Below are positions 18,818 to 27,024 of a stretch of 64,000 bases of DNA, piece by piece. The position numbers and the translations under genes are program-made. The notes below the pieces were generated by a model. It had not been told where the DNA came from, did not search any database, and saw only the letters and a program-made list of their open reading frames with translations. The stretch is from CAVZVW01 sp963778845 (GTDB lineage: Bacteria > Actinomycetota > Actinomycetes > Actinomycetales > Kineosporiaceae). The DNA lies in NCBI GenBank assembly GCA_963778845.1, contig CAVZVW010000010.1, forward strand, positions 1-64,000, in the 5' to 3' direction. The first letter of the stretch is position 1. Every line of letters starts with the position of its first letter.

Positions 18818-19762
18818 CTACGCGGTCACGGGCTCGAGGGGCTTGCGGGCTGCGAGCCGCTCGACGATCCCGAGCTTGAACCGTTCGTGGCGCTCGATCT
18901 CCAACCCCATGGCCTGCACCTGGGTGATCGGTCGGCGACGCCAGTACTCACCGCTGAGCGGGATGCTCACCACGTCGAGCAGCCGTTGCAGGGCGCGGAC
19001 CGGCCACGGACCGGCCTCGACGTGATCGGCGAGCACGAGAAGGCCGCCGGCGCGAAGGACGCGCGCCATCTCGGCGAGCGCCTGATGGTGGTCGGCGATG
19101 GCGCACAGGGCGAACGTGCTCACCACGGTGTCGAACGACTGGTCGGGGAAGTCGAGGGACTGTGCGTCCCCCTGGCGCAGGTCCACCTCACGGCCCAGGT
19201 CGCCGGCCCGGCGGCGGGCGACAGCCAGCATGGCCGGGCTCCACTCGACGCCGGTGAGGCAGACCCCGGCCGGGTAGTGCGGCAGGTTCAGGCCGGTGCC
19301 GATCGCCACCTCCAGCACGTCGCCTGATGCCTGGGAGCAGACCCACTGCCGGGTGTCACCGAAGAAGCGGCGGTCGGCGAAGGTCATCTGCCCGTCGTAG
19401 CCGCCGGCCTGCTTGTCCCATCGGCGGCGCAGGCGCTCCTGGCGGCGCCCGGCGACCGGCGCAGACGGTGGAGAGCCTGTGGCGAGCGCCACGGCCACGG
19501 CGGCGACCGCCGGCGCCAGGAGAAGGCCGATCGACAGCAGCCCCAGCAGCATCGCCAGCCCGAGCAGAACCAGGGCACCCCCCGTGCGGCGCCGGCTGGG
19601 TCCCCGCACGACGTCGGCGCACAGCAGTGCCGTCCCCGCGACGAGGAGGACCACGTACGCCCAGGCCGGCTGGCTCTGCTGGCTGCGGATCACCAGTAGG
19701 TAGGTCGCCAGGTACCCGACGACCCACAGGGTCGCTGCCAGGACCAGCAGCCGGTGTCTCAT
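18818..19762 (-). CDS. Class I SAM-dependent methyltransferase with N-terminal membrane segments
   Basis: 314 residues. The first 95 contain about four hydrophobic segments with an RGPSRRR cytoplasmic turn. From about 115 the protein is a UbiE/Methyltransf_11 type domain: VLEVAIGTGLNLPHYP (SAM motif I), GVEWSPAMLAVARRRA, GDAQSLDFPDQSFDTVVS and LRAGGLLVLADHV. The C-terminal part resembles METTL7-like or phospholipid N-methyltransferase proteins. The membrane anchor suggests a lipid or quinone substrate, but none can be named. The gene precedes the lipoprotein gene with a 64-bp gap. Confidence 0.82.
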   Translation of the reverse strand: MRHRLLVLAATLWVVGYLATYLLVIRSQQSQPAWAYVVLLVAGTALLCADVVRGPSRRRTGGALVLLGLAMLLGLLSIGLLLAPAVAAVAVALATGSPPSAPVAGRRQERLRRRWDKQAGGYDGQMTFADRRFFGDTRQWVCSQASGDVLEVAIGTGLNLPHYPAGVCLTGVEWSPAMLAVARRRAGDLGREVDLRQGDAQSLDFPDQSFDTVVSTFALCAIADHHQALAEMARVLRAGGLLVLADHVEAGPWPVRALQRLLDVVSIPLSGEYWRRRPITQVQAMGLEIERHERFKLGIVERLAARKPLEPVTA

Positions 19763-19774
19763 CGGCTCATGGTG

Positions 19775-20116
19775 TCACTCGGTGAGAGCGGCGCTGACCA
19801 GGTCGCGGAGCTCCTCGTCGGGGATGCGCGCGGCGTCCTCCTCCCGTAGCTGGATGGTGCCCTTGCTCGTCTTGAGCTCCGGGTGGCGTGCCGCGAAGCC
19901 GGCGTCGTGGTCCTGCCCGACCCCGTAGATCGACACGCCGTGCTTCCACACGCCGACGAAGAGCCGGCGGCTGCCGACCTTGTAGGTGGGCATCTGGTAG
20001 GAGAGCACCACGGCCGCCTCGGGGTACGCCTCGACGACCATCTGGTGGATGCGCTCGAAGAGCGGCCGGTGCTCAGGGGGGATCGCCTCGATGTAGTCCC
20101 GCACTGCGACGTCCAT
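19775..20116 (-). CDS. DUF1801 domain protein
   Basis: Small soluble protein of 113 residues. IPPEHRPLFERIHQMVVEAYPEAAVVLSYQMPTYK and the C-terminal KTSKGTIQLREEDA are typical of DUF1801 (YdhG/YjbR-like, SufE-unrelated). Some members are annotated as iron chaperones, without strong evidence. The ATG at 20116 begins at the usual family start; an upstream start at 20170 would add an unlikely basic leader and overlap the divergent transporter gene. Confidence 0.82.
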   Translation of the reverse strand: MDVAVRDYIEAIPPEHRPLFERIHQMVVEAYPEAAVVLSYQMPTYKVGSRRLFVGVWKHGVSIYGVGQDHDAGFAARHPELKTSKGTIQLREEDAARIPDEELRDLVSAALTE

Positions 20117-20163
20117 CTCTGCATCATCCAGCCGTGGGGTCCTCGCTGGTAGGTTCGCGCGGC

Positions 20164-21417
20164 GTGGCACCAGGTGAGGCGAGCCGGCTCGGGGGCCGGT
20201 TCGTCAAGCTGTGGGGGGCCAGCACGACGTCGGCCCTGGGCAGCGGCCTGTCCATGGTCGCCGCACCGCTGCTGGTCGCGTCGACCACCGACGACCCGTT
20301 GACCGTGGCTGCCGCCTCGGCCGTGGCGTGGTTGCCGTGGCTGCTGTTCGCCCTGCCCGGCGGAGTCCTGGTCGACAGGGTCGACCGGCGACGGCTGATG
20401 ATCGTGATCGACTGGGTGCGCGTCGTGGCCATGGGCGTGCTCGGCGTTGCGATCGCGACGGGCCACCCGGGCCTCGCGCTGCTCTTCGTGGTGCTGTTCG
20501 TCGTGAACACCGGCGAGGTGGTGTTCCGCTCGGCCAGCCAGGCGATGGTGCCGTCGGTGGTGCCTCGGGAACGGTTGGAGCGGGCGAACGGCTGGCTGGT
20601 CGGGGGCGCCGTGCTGACACAAGGCATGATCGCCGGCCCGCTCGGCGGGTTCCTGTTCGTGGTGGCGGCCAGCGCGCCCTTCCTCGCCAACGCCGGCACG
20701 TACGCCGCGAGTGCGGTCCTCCTCGGCCTGGTCGCCGGCGTGTACCGGTCGGGGGCGTCCGAGGCGTCCGGTCTCGCTGCTGCCAACGGCGGTGGTGGGC
20801 GGCGGTCGGTCCGGGCCGAGGTCGTCGAGGGCTTCCGCTGGCTCGTCCACCAGCGACTCCTTCGGACGATGGCCGTGCTGATCGGGCTGCTGAACGTGAC
20901 GCTCACCGCCGCCACCGCGGTGCTCGTCCTCCTGGCGAAGGACAGGCTGCACCTGGGCTCGGTCGGCTACGGCCTGCTGTTCACCTGCATGGCCGCCGGC
21001 GGCATCCTCGGGTCGGTGGTGGGGGACCGGCTCATCGCCGCGGTCACGCCCACCTGGACCATCCGCATCGGCCTGCTGGTCGAGGCCGGGCTGCACCTGA
21101 CGCTGGCGACGTCGCGGAGCTCCGCTCTCATCGGCTTCGCCTTCTTCGCCTTCGGCGTGCACGGGGCGCTGTGGGGCATCGTCGGAAGCTCCCTGCGGCA
21201 GCGGCTGACGCCGCCGGAGATGCTGGGCCGGGTCGGCAGCACCACGTTGTTCATCGCCGCGGGCGGCAACGCACTCGGGGCTGTGCTCGGCGGCGTCGTA
21301 GCCACCAAGTTCGGGCTGACCGCGCCCTACTGGGTCGGCTTCGCCGTCGCGGTCGTGGTGTCGGCGACGACGTGGCGGGTCTTCGACAAGGCGACGGTCG
21401 CGCAGGCCTACGCGTAG
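20164..21417 (+). CDS. MFS transporter
   Basis: Twelve-helix major facilitator protein of 417 residues of the EntS/DHA3 type. FALPGGVLVDRVDRRRLMIVIDW is the conserved loop 2-3 motif, RSASQAMVPSVVPRERLERANG is the typical DHA3 loop, and GSSLRQRLTPPEMLGRVGS the second-half equivalent. Likely a drug or siderophore exporter. The GTG at 20164 is 47 bp from the divergent DUF1801 start; the longer open frame upstream is a shadow. Confidence 0.88.
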   Translation: MAPGEASRLGGRFVKLWGASTTSALGSGLSMVAAPLLVASTTDDPLTVAAASAVAWLPWLLFALPGGVLVDRVDRRRLMIVIDWVRVVAMGVLGVAIATGHPGLALLFVVLFVVNTGEVVFRSASQAMVPSVVPRERLERANGWLVGGAVLTQGMIAGPLGGFLFVVAASAPFLANAGTYAASAVLLGLVAGVYRSGASEASGLAAANGGGGRRSVRAEVVEGFRWLVHQRLLRTMAVLIGLLNVTLTAATAVLVLLAKDRLHLGSVGYGLLFTCMAAGGILGSVVGDRLIAAVTPTWTIRIGLLVEAGLHLTLATSRSSALIGFAFFAFGVHGALWGIVGSSLRQRLTPPEMLGRVGSTTLFIAAGGNALGAVLGGVVATKFGLTAPYWVGFAVAVVVSATTWRVFDKATVAQAYA

Positions 21418-21440
21418 CTCGCCGCCGAGCGCGCGCAGCG

Positions 21441-21490
21441 CAGGCGCTCAGTGCAGGCGCTCAGTGCAGGCGCTCAGTGCAGGCGCTCAG
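21441..21490 (+). repeat. 13-bp tandem repeat, about four copies
   Basis: Unit CAGGCGCTCAGTG at 21441, 21454 and 21467, with a partial copy at 21480-21490. The last copy contains the stop codon (TCA on this strand) of the minus-strand DDN-like gene. Thirteen bases is not a codon multiple, so every copy offers a stop in a different frame. Confidence 0.9.
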
Positions 21491-21936
21491 ACCGGGCGCA
21501 CCACCTCGAACGCGGGGTGCTTCGGCGCGACGGCACGGATCTGCTCTGCGCTGGAGTCCGGGCCGACCCCGTCGAAGAAGATGCCGACCTCCACCTTCCA
21601 TCGCCTGAGGTACGCGCGCAGGACGGCGACCTTCTCGTCGTCGGCGAGCTCGCGACCCACGAAGGGCTCACTCCGCGCGCCCAGGCGCAGCTCTCCCGAC
21701 CCGGCCACCCGCAGGTTGCGCACCCACTGCCCCTCGCCGCGTGGCGAGACCAGGTAGCGCCGGCCATCCATCTCGAGCAGGTTCACCGGCGTCGTGCGCC
21801 ACTGCCCGCTGCTTCGGCCACGCACGGCGAGCACACGCGACCCCAAGACGCTCACGCCGTGGCGGGCCAGGAACGCGACGAACCGGTTGCCGACGTTGCG
21901 GGTGACCCAGCCAGGGGCGCGGTAGTGGGTTGCCAT
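21487..21936 (-). CDS. F420-dependent nitroreductase-family (DDN-like) protein
   Basis: 149 residues of the split beta-barrel DDN family, which reduce substrates with the deazaflavin F420H2. Markers are GVSVLGSRVLAVRGRSSGQWRTTPVNLLEMDGRRYLV and SPRGEGQWVRNLRVAGSGELRLG. The ATG at 21936 follows a short TGGGG; GTG at 21951 is an alternative. The LLM-class F420 enzyme gene starts divergently 80 bp away. Substrate is not known. Confidence 0.85.
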   Translation of the reverse strand: MATHYRAPGWVTRNVGNRFVAFLARHGVSVLGSRVLAVRGRSSGQWRTTPVNLLEMDGRRYLVSPRGEGQWVRNLRVAGSGELRLGARSEPFVGRELADDEKVAVLRAYLRRWKVEVGIFFDGVGPDSSAEQIRAVAPKHPAFEVVRPV

Positions 21937-22015
21937 GACCCCAGTGTTCACCGTGCGCGGCGCAGGGGCGATCGGTGCCGCGGCTGTCGCGGGTGGGCGT
22001 CGATAGTGTTCGGGG

Positions 22016-22933
22016 ATGCCTCGCCCGTGCCGTGTCGGTCTGCAGCTGCCCGAGGTGGAACGGCACGTGCCCTGGCCGGAGCTGTTCTCGATGGCTCGCC
22101 TCGCGGAGGACGTCGGCTTCGACTCGCTGTGGATGGGTGACCACCTGCTCTACGACCTGCCGGGTGGCACCACTCGGGGTCCGTGGGAGGCGTGGACCTC
22201 ACTGGCTGCCATGGCTGCGGTCACGAAGCGGGTGCAGCTCGGCCCCCTGGTCGCCTCGACGAGCTTCCACGCGCCGACCATGCTGGCCAAGCAGGCGGCG
22301 ACCGTCGACGCCATCTCGGGAGGTCGGCTGGTCCTGGGGCTCGGCGCCGGCTGGAACCAGCGGGAGTACGAGGCGTTCGGCTTCCCGTACGACCATCGGG
22401 TCTCGCGATTCGAGGAGGCGTTCACGATCATCCGCAGCCTGCTGCGGGACGGGCGCGTGAACTTCGACGGCCTCTACTACAGCGCCACGGACTGCGTGCT
22501 CGACCCGGGGCCGGCCCGGCCGGGTGGCCCTGAGCTGATGCTCGGCTCGGTGAGCCCGCGCATGCTGCGCATCGGGCTGCCCCATGTCGACTCGTGGAAT
22601 GTCTGGTGGAGCGACTACGGCAACACCCCTGAGGGGTTCTCGACCGTACGCGAGCGCGTCGAGGACGCCGCCCGGCGGGCGGGGCGTGCACCGGGTGAGG
22701 TCGCCGGCACCGCAGCCGTTCTCGTCGGGATGCCCGGTGGAGCCGGGCGGCTCATGGGCGATGCGTACAACGCCGCCGTCCGCCCGGTGCAGGGATCCCC
22801 GGCGGACATCGCCGGCCACCTGGCCGCGATGGCGCGCGCCGGTGCCTCGCACCTGCAGCTCGTGGTGGACCCGATCACGCACGCGTCCGTCGAGCTCTTG
22901 GCCGAGACCCTCGCCATCCTGGACGGCGACTGA
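22016..22933 (+). CDS. LLM class F420-dependent oxidoreductase
   Basis: Luciferase-like TIM-barrel protein of 305 residues. ARLAEDVGFDSLWMGDHLLYDLP, PLVASTSFHAPTMLAKQAAT, VDAISGGRLVLGLGAGWNQREYEAFG and the C-terminal GSPADIAGHLAAMARAGASHLQL are family hallmarks. The AFGFPYDHR and GWN residues fit the F420-binding subgroup rather than the FMN one. The reaction is likely a hydride transfer to or from an unknown secondary metabolite, alcohol or xenobiotic. Confidence 0.88.
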   Translation: MPRPCRVGLQLPEVERHVPWPELFSMARLAEDVGFDSLWMGDHLLYDLPGGTTRGPWEAWTSLAAMAAVTKRVQLGPLVASTSFHAPTMLAKQAATVDAISGGRLVLGLGAGWNQREYEAFGFPYDHRVSRFEEAFTIIRSLLRDGRVNFDGLYYSATDCVLDPGPARPGGPELMLGSVSPRMLRIGLPHVDSWNVWWSDYGNTPEGFSTVRERVEDAARRAGRAPGEVAGTAAVLVGMPGGAGRLMGDAYNAAVRPVQGSPADIAGHLAAMARAGASHLQLVVDPITHASVELLAETLAILDGD

Positions 22934-23037
22934 GCACGCTCGCCGGCCCGACGTCGTCGACGCGGTGAACGGTGGTGTCCCCTTACCCGTCGGCGGCCGG
23001 CGAGAACCCTTGGCTGCGCCCGGCGGCCGCCCGGTCG

Positions 23038-23346
23038 TTACAGGTCCACGATCTCCAGCTCGGCCCGGACGTCGTCCCCGGCCTCGAGGTGCTCGGCCGC
23101 CCGGACTCCCTTCTTCACCGGCAGCATGAAGCTCCCGGTCTTGCTGTCCGGGAAGATCGATGTGCGCCATGACGTGCCGCCCACGGTGACGGCCACACGC
23201 ACAGAGCCGAAGCCGCGCCGGATACCCACGGTGAGGTCGGTGATGTCAGCGCTGATCTCGGGCGGCACCGAGACGAAGTGCCAGCCGGCGGCGCCCGGGT
23301 ACACCCACAGTGGCGCGGCGAACTCGAAGGTCCCGATCCGTGTCAC
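23038..23346 (-). CDS. DUF1905 domain protein
   Basis: A 102-residue beta-barrel protein: FEFAAPLWVYPGAAGWHFVSVP, RRGFGSVRVAVTVGGTSWRTSIFP and GSFMLPVKKGVRAAEHLEAGD are the conserved DUF1905 segments. The family is common in actinobacteria and has no known biochemical role. It is not in an evident operon: the neighbours are a divergent LLM gene and the IclR gene in the same direction 72 bp further on. Confidence 0.88.
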   Translation of the reverse strand: MTRIGTFEFAAPLWVYPGAAGWHFVSVPPEISADITDLTVGIRRGFGSVRVAVTVGGTSWRTSIFPDSKTGSFMLPVKKGVRAAEHLEAGDDVRAELEIVDL

Positions 23347-23417
23347 GCTGCGACGCTACTGCTTGCCCCCGCCAGGAGTGGGCTCGCCCTGACGAGCCCG
23401 AGCGGCCCACCGTCGTT

Positions 23418-24203
23418 TCAGGCGGAGGCGGGACGGCGCAGCGCGGTGGCCGGCGGTGGCCAGGTGGGAGCGCCGAGCTCACGGGAGACCGCTCGCGCCG
23501 CCGCTCGAAGGGCGTCGACGGCCGCGGGGTCCAGCGGCCACTCACCGCTGGGGACCACGAGCCCGATCGCGCCTGCGGCCTCGTTGCTGCCGTCCACCAA
23601 CGCGGCGGCCATGCCGCACTCGCCGAGGACGGCCTCGTCCACCTCGGTGGCGATGCCGGTGGCTCGGATGTCGTTCAGCTGGCCGCGCAACGCACGGGCG
23701 GCGGTGACGGTCTCGCCGGTCATGCTGCGGCGCTCGGCGCCGTCGGCGAGCACCTGGTCGCGCACGTCGTCGTCGTAGGCGAGCAGAGCCTTGCCCAGGG
23801 CACAGGCGTGAGCGGGGATGACGATCCCGACCTCAGGCATCTGCCGTGACCCGCCGGGCCGCGGCACGTGGTGCACGACCACGACGTCGGTGAGCAGCAG
23901 CACCCCGGTCCGGACCGCGAACCCGGTGCGGTCGGCCAGGTCCTCGGCCCAGGTTGCGACTCGTGCCCGCAGCTCGAGCGTGTCGAGGTACACGTTGCCC
24001 AGCCGCAAGGTCGCCGGCCCGAGACGGTAGCGACCGGAGTCCCGCTCCTGCTGGACCATGCCATGAGCCAGCAGCGTGCGGATGATCCCGTGCACCGTCG
24101 AGGCGGGCAGGCTGAGCCGGGCAGCGATCTCACCCAGGCTCATCCGTCGCCCGCCCTGGAGAACCGTCAGGATCCGCAACGAGCGGTCGACCGACTGGAT
24201 CAT
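23418..24203 (-). CDS. IclR family transcriptional regulator
   Basis: 261 residues: winged-helix domain (SVDRSLRILTVLQGGRRMSLGEIAARLSLPASTVHGIIRTL) and an IclR effector domain (VRTGVLLLTDVVVVHHVPR, IPAHACALGKALLAY, ATEVDEAVLGECGMAAALVDG). The ATG at 24203 is set by GGAGGT nine bases upstream; the longer open frame is a shadow. It is divergent from the aquaporin and dha genes, where IclR/GylR-type proteins are known to regulate glycerol catabolism in actinomycetes. A palindrome in the intergenic space may be its operator. Confidence 0.88.
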   Translation of the reverse strand: MIQSVDRSLRILTVLQGGRRMSLGEIAARLSLPASTVHGIIRTLLAHGMVQQERDSGRYRLGPATLRLGNVYLDTLELRARVATWAEDLADRTGFAVRTGVLLLTDVVVVHHVPRPGGSRQMPEVGIVIPAHACALGKALLAYDDDVRDQVLADGAERRSMTGETVTAARALRGQLNDIRATGIATEVDEAVLGECGMAAALVDGSNEAAGAIGLVVPSGEWPLDPAAVDALRAAARAVSRELGAPTWPPPATALRRPASA

Positions 24204-24323
24204 GCCCGCTGAGACCTCCCGTTCCGCGCGTGGTCGTCTCGGGTGCCCGATCCGGGCGGTCCTCAAGACCGGTGTGTTCCTACCCCTTGTGTATACAGCA
24301 TGAGCGGCGTAGTTTACGAGCCA

Positions 24324-24342
24324 CATTCGACAATGTCGAATG
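24324..24342. promoter_or_regulatory. 19-bp palindrome, candidate IclR operator
   Basis: CATTCGACA-A-TGTCGAATG is a perfect inverted repeat around a single central base, in the 208-bp space between the IclR gene and the aquaporin gene, 70 bp before the latter. It is by far the most symmetric site there and lies in an AT-richer patch. IclR proteins bind palindromes of this sort. Regulator-operator pairing is inferred. Confidence 0.55.
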
Positions 24343-24411
24343 ACATTCCGATACCTGTCCACCAGTCGCGCTGCCCGCCCGGCTCGGCAGCACAGTCCTC
24401 CGGAGGTCCTC

Positions 24412-25164
24412 ATGGACGAGCCAACGACGGCTCAGAAGCTCACCGCCGAGGTCATCGGCACAGCGTTCCTCGTGTTCATCGGCGTGGGGTCCGTCCCCGC
24501 GACGCTGATCGTCAACGGCAAGGCGCCCTTCACGATGGCCGACCTGGGCATGATCTCGTTGGCGTTCGGCACCATCGTGGTGGCGACCGTCTACGCCCTC
24601 GGGCACGTCTCCGGCAACCACATCAACCCGGCCGTGACGGTCGGGCTGGCCGTGACGGGCAAGTTCCCCTGGTCGCAGGTGCCCGGTTACATCGCCGCGC
24701 AGGTGGTCGGCGCCGTGATCGGTGCCGCCGCGATCATCGGGGTCCTCGGCCAGAAGGCCAGCGACGTCGGTCTCGGGGTGGCCTCCTACGGTGCGGGTGT
24801 CAGCACCAGCCAGGCCTTCTTCGCCGAGTTCGTCGGCACGTTCATCCTCGTGTTCACCGTCTTCGGCGTCATCCACCGCAAGGCGGCCGCCGGTTTCGCC
24901 GGTCTGGCCATCGGCCTGGTGGTCTTCGCCGCGATCATCCCGGTGGCCCCCACCACGGGAGCATCGATCAACCCCGCCCGCACCATCGGCCCGATGCTGG
25001 TGCAGCAGGTCGCCGGCGGGGCCGTGAAGTGGGAGCAGCTGCCGGTCTACCTTCTCGCCGAGCTCGCGGCGGGGCTGCTCGCCGGTCTCGCCTTCGGCGC
25101 GATCTCGAGGACGGCCGGTGACCGCGCGGCCGTGACCCGTGACACGTCCTTGGTCGATGCCTGA
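24412..25164 (+). CDS. MIP family channel (aquaporin / glycerol facilitator)
   Basis: Six-helix channel of 250 residues with both pore motifs, HINPAVTVGLAV and SINPARTIGP. Neighbours (dihydroxyacetone kinase genes, IclR regulator) suggest uptake of glycerol or dihydroxyacetone. The residue after the second NPAR is Thr, closer to water channels (Ser/Thr) than to classical GlpF, which has Asp there, so the selectivity is open. The ATG at 24412 has GGAGG five bases upstream. It is the first gene of the presumed dha operon. Confidence 0.88.
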   Translation: MDEPTTAQKLTAEVIGTAFLVFIGVGSVPATLIVNGKAPFTMADLGMISLAFGTIVVATVYALGHVSGNHINPAVTVGLAVTGKFPWSQVPGYIAAQVVGAVIGAAAIIGVLGQKASDVGLGVASYGAGVSTSQAFFAEFVGTFILVFTVFGVIHRKAAAGFAGLAIGLVVFAAIIPVAPTTGASINPARTIGPMLVQQVAGGAVKWEQLPVYLLAELAAGLLAGLAFGAISRTAGDRAAVTRDTSLVDA

Positions 25165-25175
25165 GCTGCCGGAAC

Positions 25176-25236
25176 GTCGAGCAGCACGCCACGCAGCACC
25201 GTCAAGCAGCACGCCAGGCAGCATGTCAAGCAGGAC
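25176..25236 (+). repeat. Imperfect tandem repeat of about 25 bp before dhaK
   Basis: Two near copies (25176-25200 and 25201-25224) and a partial third (25225-25236), each starting GTC(A/G)AGCAG. It occupies the gap between the aquaporin gene and dhaK. No role can be read from it. Confidence 0.6.
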
Positions 25237-25282
25237 AGCCCAGGACGCTGCGAGCGTCCATACGAAGGAGCGAGGAGCATCG

Positions 25283-26284
25283 ATGAAGAAGCTCATCAAC
25301 GAGCCGGCAGACGTCGTCGCCGAGGCGCTGCGCGGCATCGCCGGGGCACATCCCGAACTCCGGGTCGACCACGAGAACAAGATCATCTACCGGGGTGACG
25401 CCCCGGTGCGGGGCAAGGTGGGCCTGATCTCCGGCGGCGGGTCCGGGCACGAGCCGCTGCACGGGGGCTTCGTCGGCCCCGGCATGCTCGACGCCGCGTG
25501 CGCCGGTGAGCTGTTCACCTCGCCGGTCCCGGACCAGATGCTCGAGGCCACCCGGACCGTCGACGGCGGCGCCGGCGTCCTGCACATCGTGAAGAACTAC
25601 ACCGGCGACGTCATGAACTTCGAGATGGCCGCGGAGCTGGCTGCCGCGGAGACCGGGGTCGACGTGGTGGCCGTCGTGACCGACGACGACGTCGCCGTGC
25701 AGAACAGCACCTGGACGGCGGGCCGGCGCGGCATCGGGGTGACCGTGCTGCTCGAGAAGATCGTCGGCGCCGCCGCCGAGCAGGGGCGTCCGCTGGCGCA
25801 GGTGGCCGAGCTGGCCCGCAGGGTGAACGCCAACGGCCGCAGCATGGGAATGGCGCTCACCTCGTGCGTCGTGCCGGCCGCCGGCAAGCCGACGTTCGAC
25901 CTGCCCGAGGACGAGATGGAGATCGGCGTCGGCATCCACGGGGAGCCCGGGCGGGCGAGAGTGCCGCTGGCACCGGCCAGGCAGATCGCTGAGATGCTGG
26001 TCGACCCGATCCTGGCTGACCTGGACTTCACCGGAGGCGACGGCGTGATCGCCTTCGTCAACGGCATGGGCGGGACCCCGCTGATCGAGCTCTACCTCAT
26101 GTACAACGAGGTCACGACCCTCCTCGGCAAGGCGGGGGTGCAGGTGGCGCGGTCCCTCGTCGGCTCGTACATCACCAGCCTGGAGATGGCCGGCTGCTCG
26201 GTCACCCTGCTGAAGGTGACGGACGACCTGGTGAGGCTGTGGGACGCGCCGGTGCGCACGCCGGCGCTTCGTTGGGGTATGTGA
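25283..26284 (+). CDS. dhaK: Dihydroxyacetone kinase subunit DhaK
   Basis: Binds dihydroxyacetone covalently and presents it for phosphorylation by DhaL. The 333-residue protein carries GLISGGGSGHEPLHGGFVG (substrate loop), VKNYTGDVMNFEMAAE, and the active-site His in GIHGEPGRAR that forms the hemiaminal with the substrate. It is full length. The ATG at 25283 is preceded by GAGGAG. It belongs to the PEP-dependent DhaKLM system because dhaL and a DhaM fusion follow. Confidence 0.95.
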   Translation: MKKLINEPADVVAEALRGIAGAHPELRVDHENKIIYRGDAPVRGKVGLISGGGSGHEPLHGGFVGPGMLDAACAGELFTSPVPDQMLEATRTVDGGAGVLHIVKNYTGDVMNFEMAAELAAAETGVDVVAVVTDDDVAVQNSTWTAGRRGIGVTVLLEKIVGAAAEQGRPLAQVAELARRVNANGRSMGMALTSCVVPAAGKPTFDLPEDEMEIGVGIHGEPGRARVPLAPARQIAEMLVDPILADLDFTGGDGVIAFVNGMGGTPLIELYLMYNEVTTLLGKAGVQVARSLVGSYITSLEMAGCSVTLLKVTDDLVRLWDAPVRTPALRWGM

Positions 26285-26329
26285 ACGCCCCGGGTATGTC
26301 CGGGTATGTGAAGGGAAGAGGTGACACTG

Positions 26330-26974
26330 ATGACCGAGGTCGTCTCCGTCCACGCCCTGTCCGGGTGGGTCCGGGAGTTCGCCGCCGAGGTGGCGGCCAA
26401 CCGCGACCTGCTCACGCAGCTCGACTCCGCGATCGGTGATGCCGACCACGGGGCCAACATGGACCGTGGCATGGCTGCGGTGGTCGTAGCGCTGGACTCG
26501 AACGAGGACGACAGCTGCGCGGCGCTGCTCAAACGGGTGGGGATGACCCTGGTCAGCACGGTGGGGGGAGCCAGCGGCCCCCTCTACGGCACCTTCTTCC
26601 TGCGGATGGCCGCGGCGGCCGGGGACACACAGACCCTGGACGCCGGGGCCTTCGCCAAGGCTCTGCGCGCCGGGCTGGAGGGTGTGGTGTCGCGAGGCAA
26701 GGCCGAGCTGGGGGACAAGACCATGTTCGACGCACTGGCCCCCGCGGTCGAGGCGCTGGACGACGGCCTGGCCGCCGGGGAGAGCCTCGCGACGGCCCTG
26801 GGCCGGGCGGCGGCCGCCGGGCAGAACGGCCGTGACGCCACCATCCCGATGGTCGCGCGCAAGGGTCGCGCCAGCTACCTGGGTGAGCGCAGCGTCGGGC
26901 ACCAGGACCCCGGTGCGACGTCCGCCTCCTTGCTCCTTTCCTGTGCCGCGACCGCGCTGGCGGGGTCTAGGTAG
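26330..26974 (+). CDS. dhaL: Dihydroxyacetone kinase ADP-binding subunit DhaL
   Basis: 214 residues. The Mg-ADP ligands are in SAIGDADHGANMDRG; TVGGASGPLYGTFF and LGDKTMFDALAPA are the nucleotide loops, and GRASYLGERSVGHQDPGATS is the conserved C-terminal cap. ADP stays bound as a cofactor and is rephosphorylated by DhaM. GAAGAGG precedes the ATG at 26330; the GTG at 26321 is part of that site. It is 45 bp after dhaK and 50 bp before the fusion gene. Confidence 0.94.
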   Translation: MTEVVSVHALSGWVREFAAEVAANRDLLTQLDSAIGDADHGANMDRGMAAVVVALDSNEDDSCAALLKRVGMTLVSTVGGASGPLYGTFFLRMAAAAGDTQTLDAGAFAKALRAGLEGVVSRGKAELGDKTMFDALAPAVEALDDGLAAGESLATALGRAAAAGQNGRDATIPMVARKGRASYLGERSVGHQDPGATSASLLLSCAATALAGSR

Positions 26975-27024
26975 CCGGCGGGGTCCAGGTGGCTGGCCGG
27001 GGTCGAGGAGAGGAGCCGAGCATC

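Noticed and set aside
26275..26312. GGGTATGT repeated three times between dhaK and dhaL
   Set aside because: Units are short and unevenly spaced; no clear function or symmetric structure.
24280..26902. Long open frames on the minus strand across the aquaporin, dhaK and dhaL genes (368 and 558 codons)
   Set aside because: They are antisense shadows of very GC-rich genes. Their proteins are low-complexity, rich in Arg, Gly and His, without family motifs, while the plus strand has clear enzymes.
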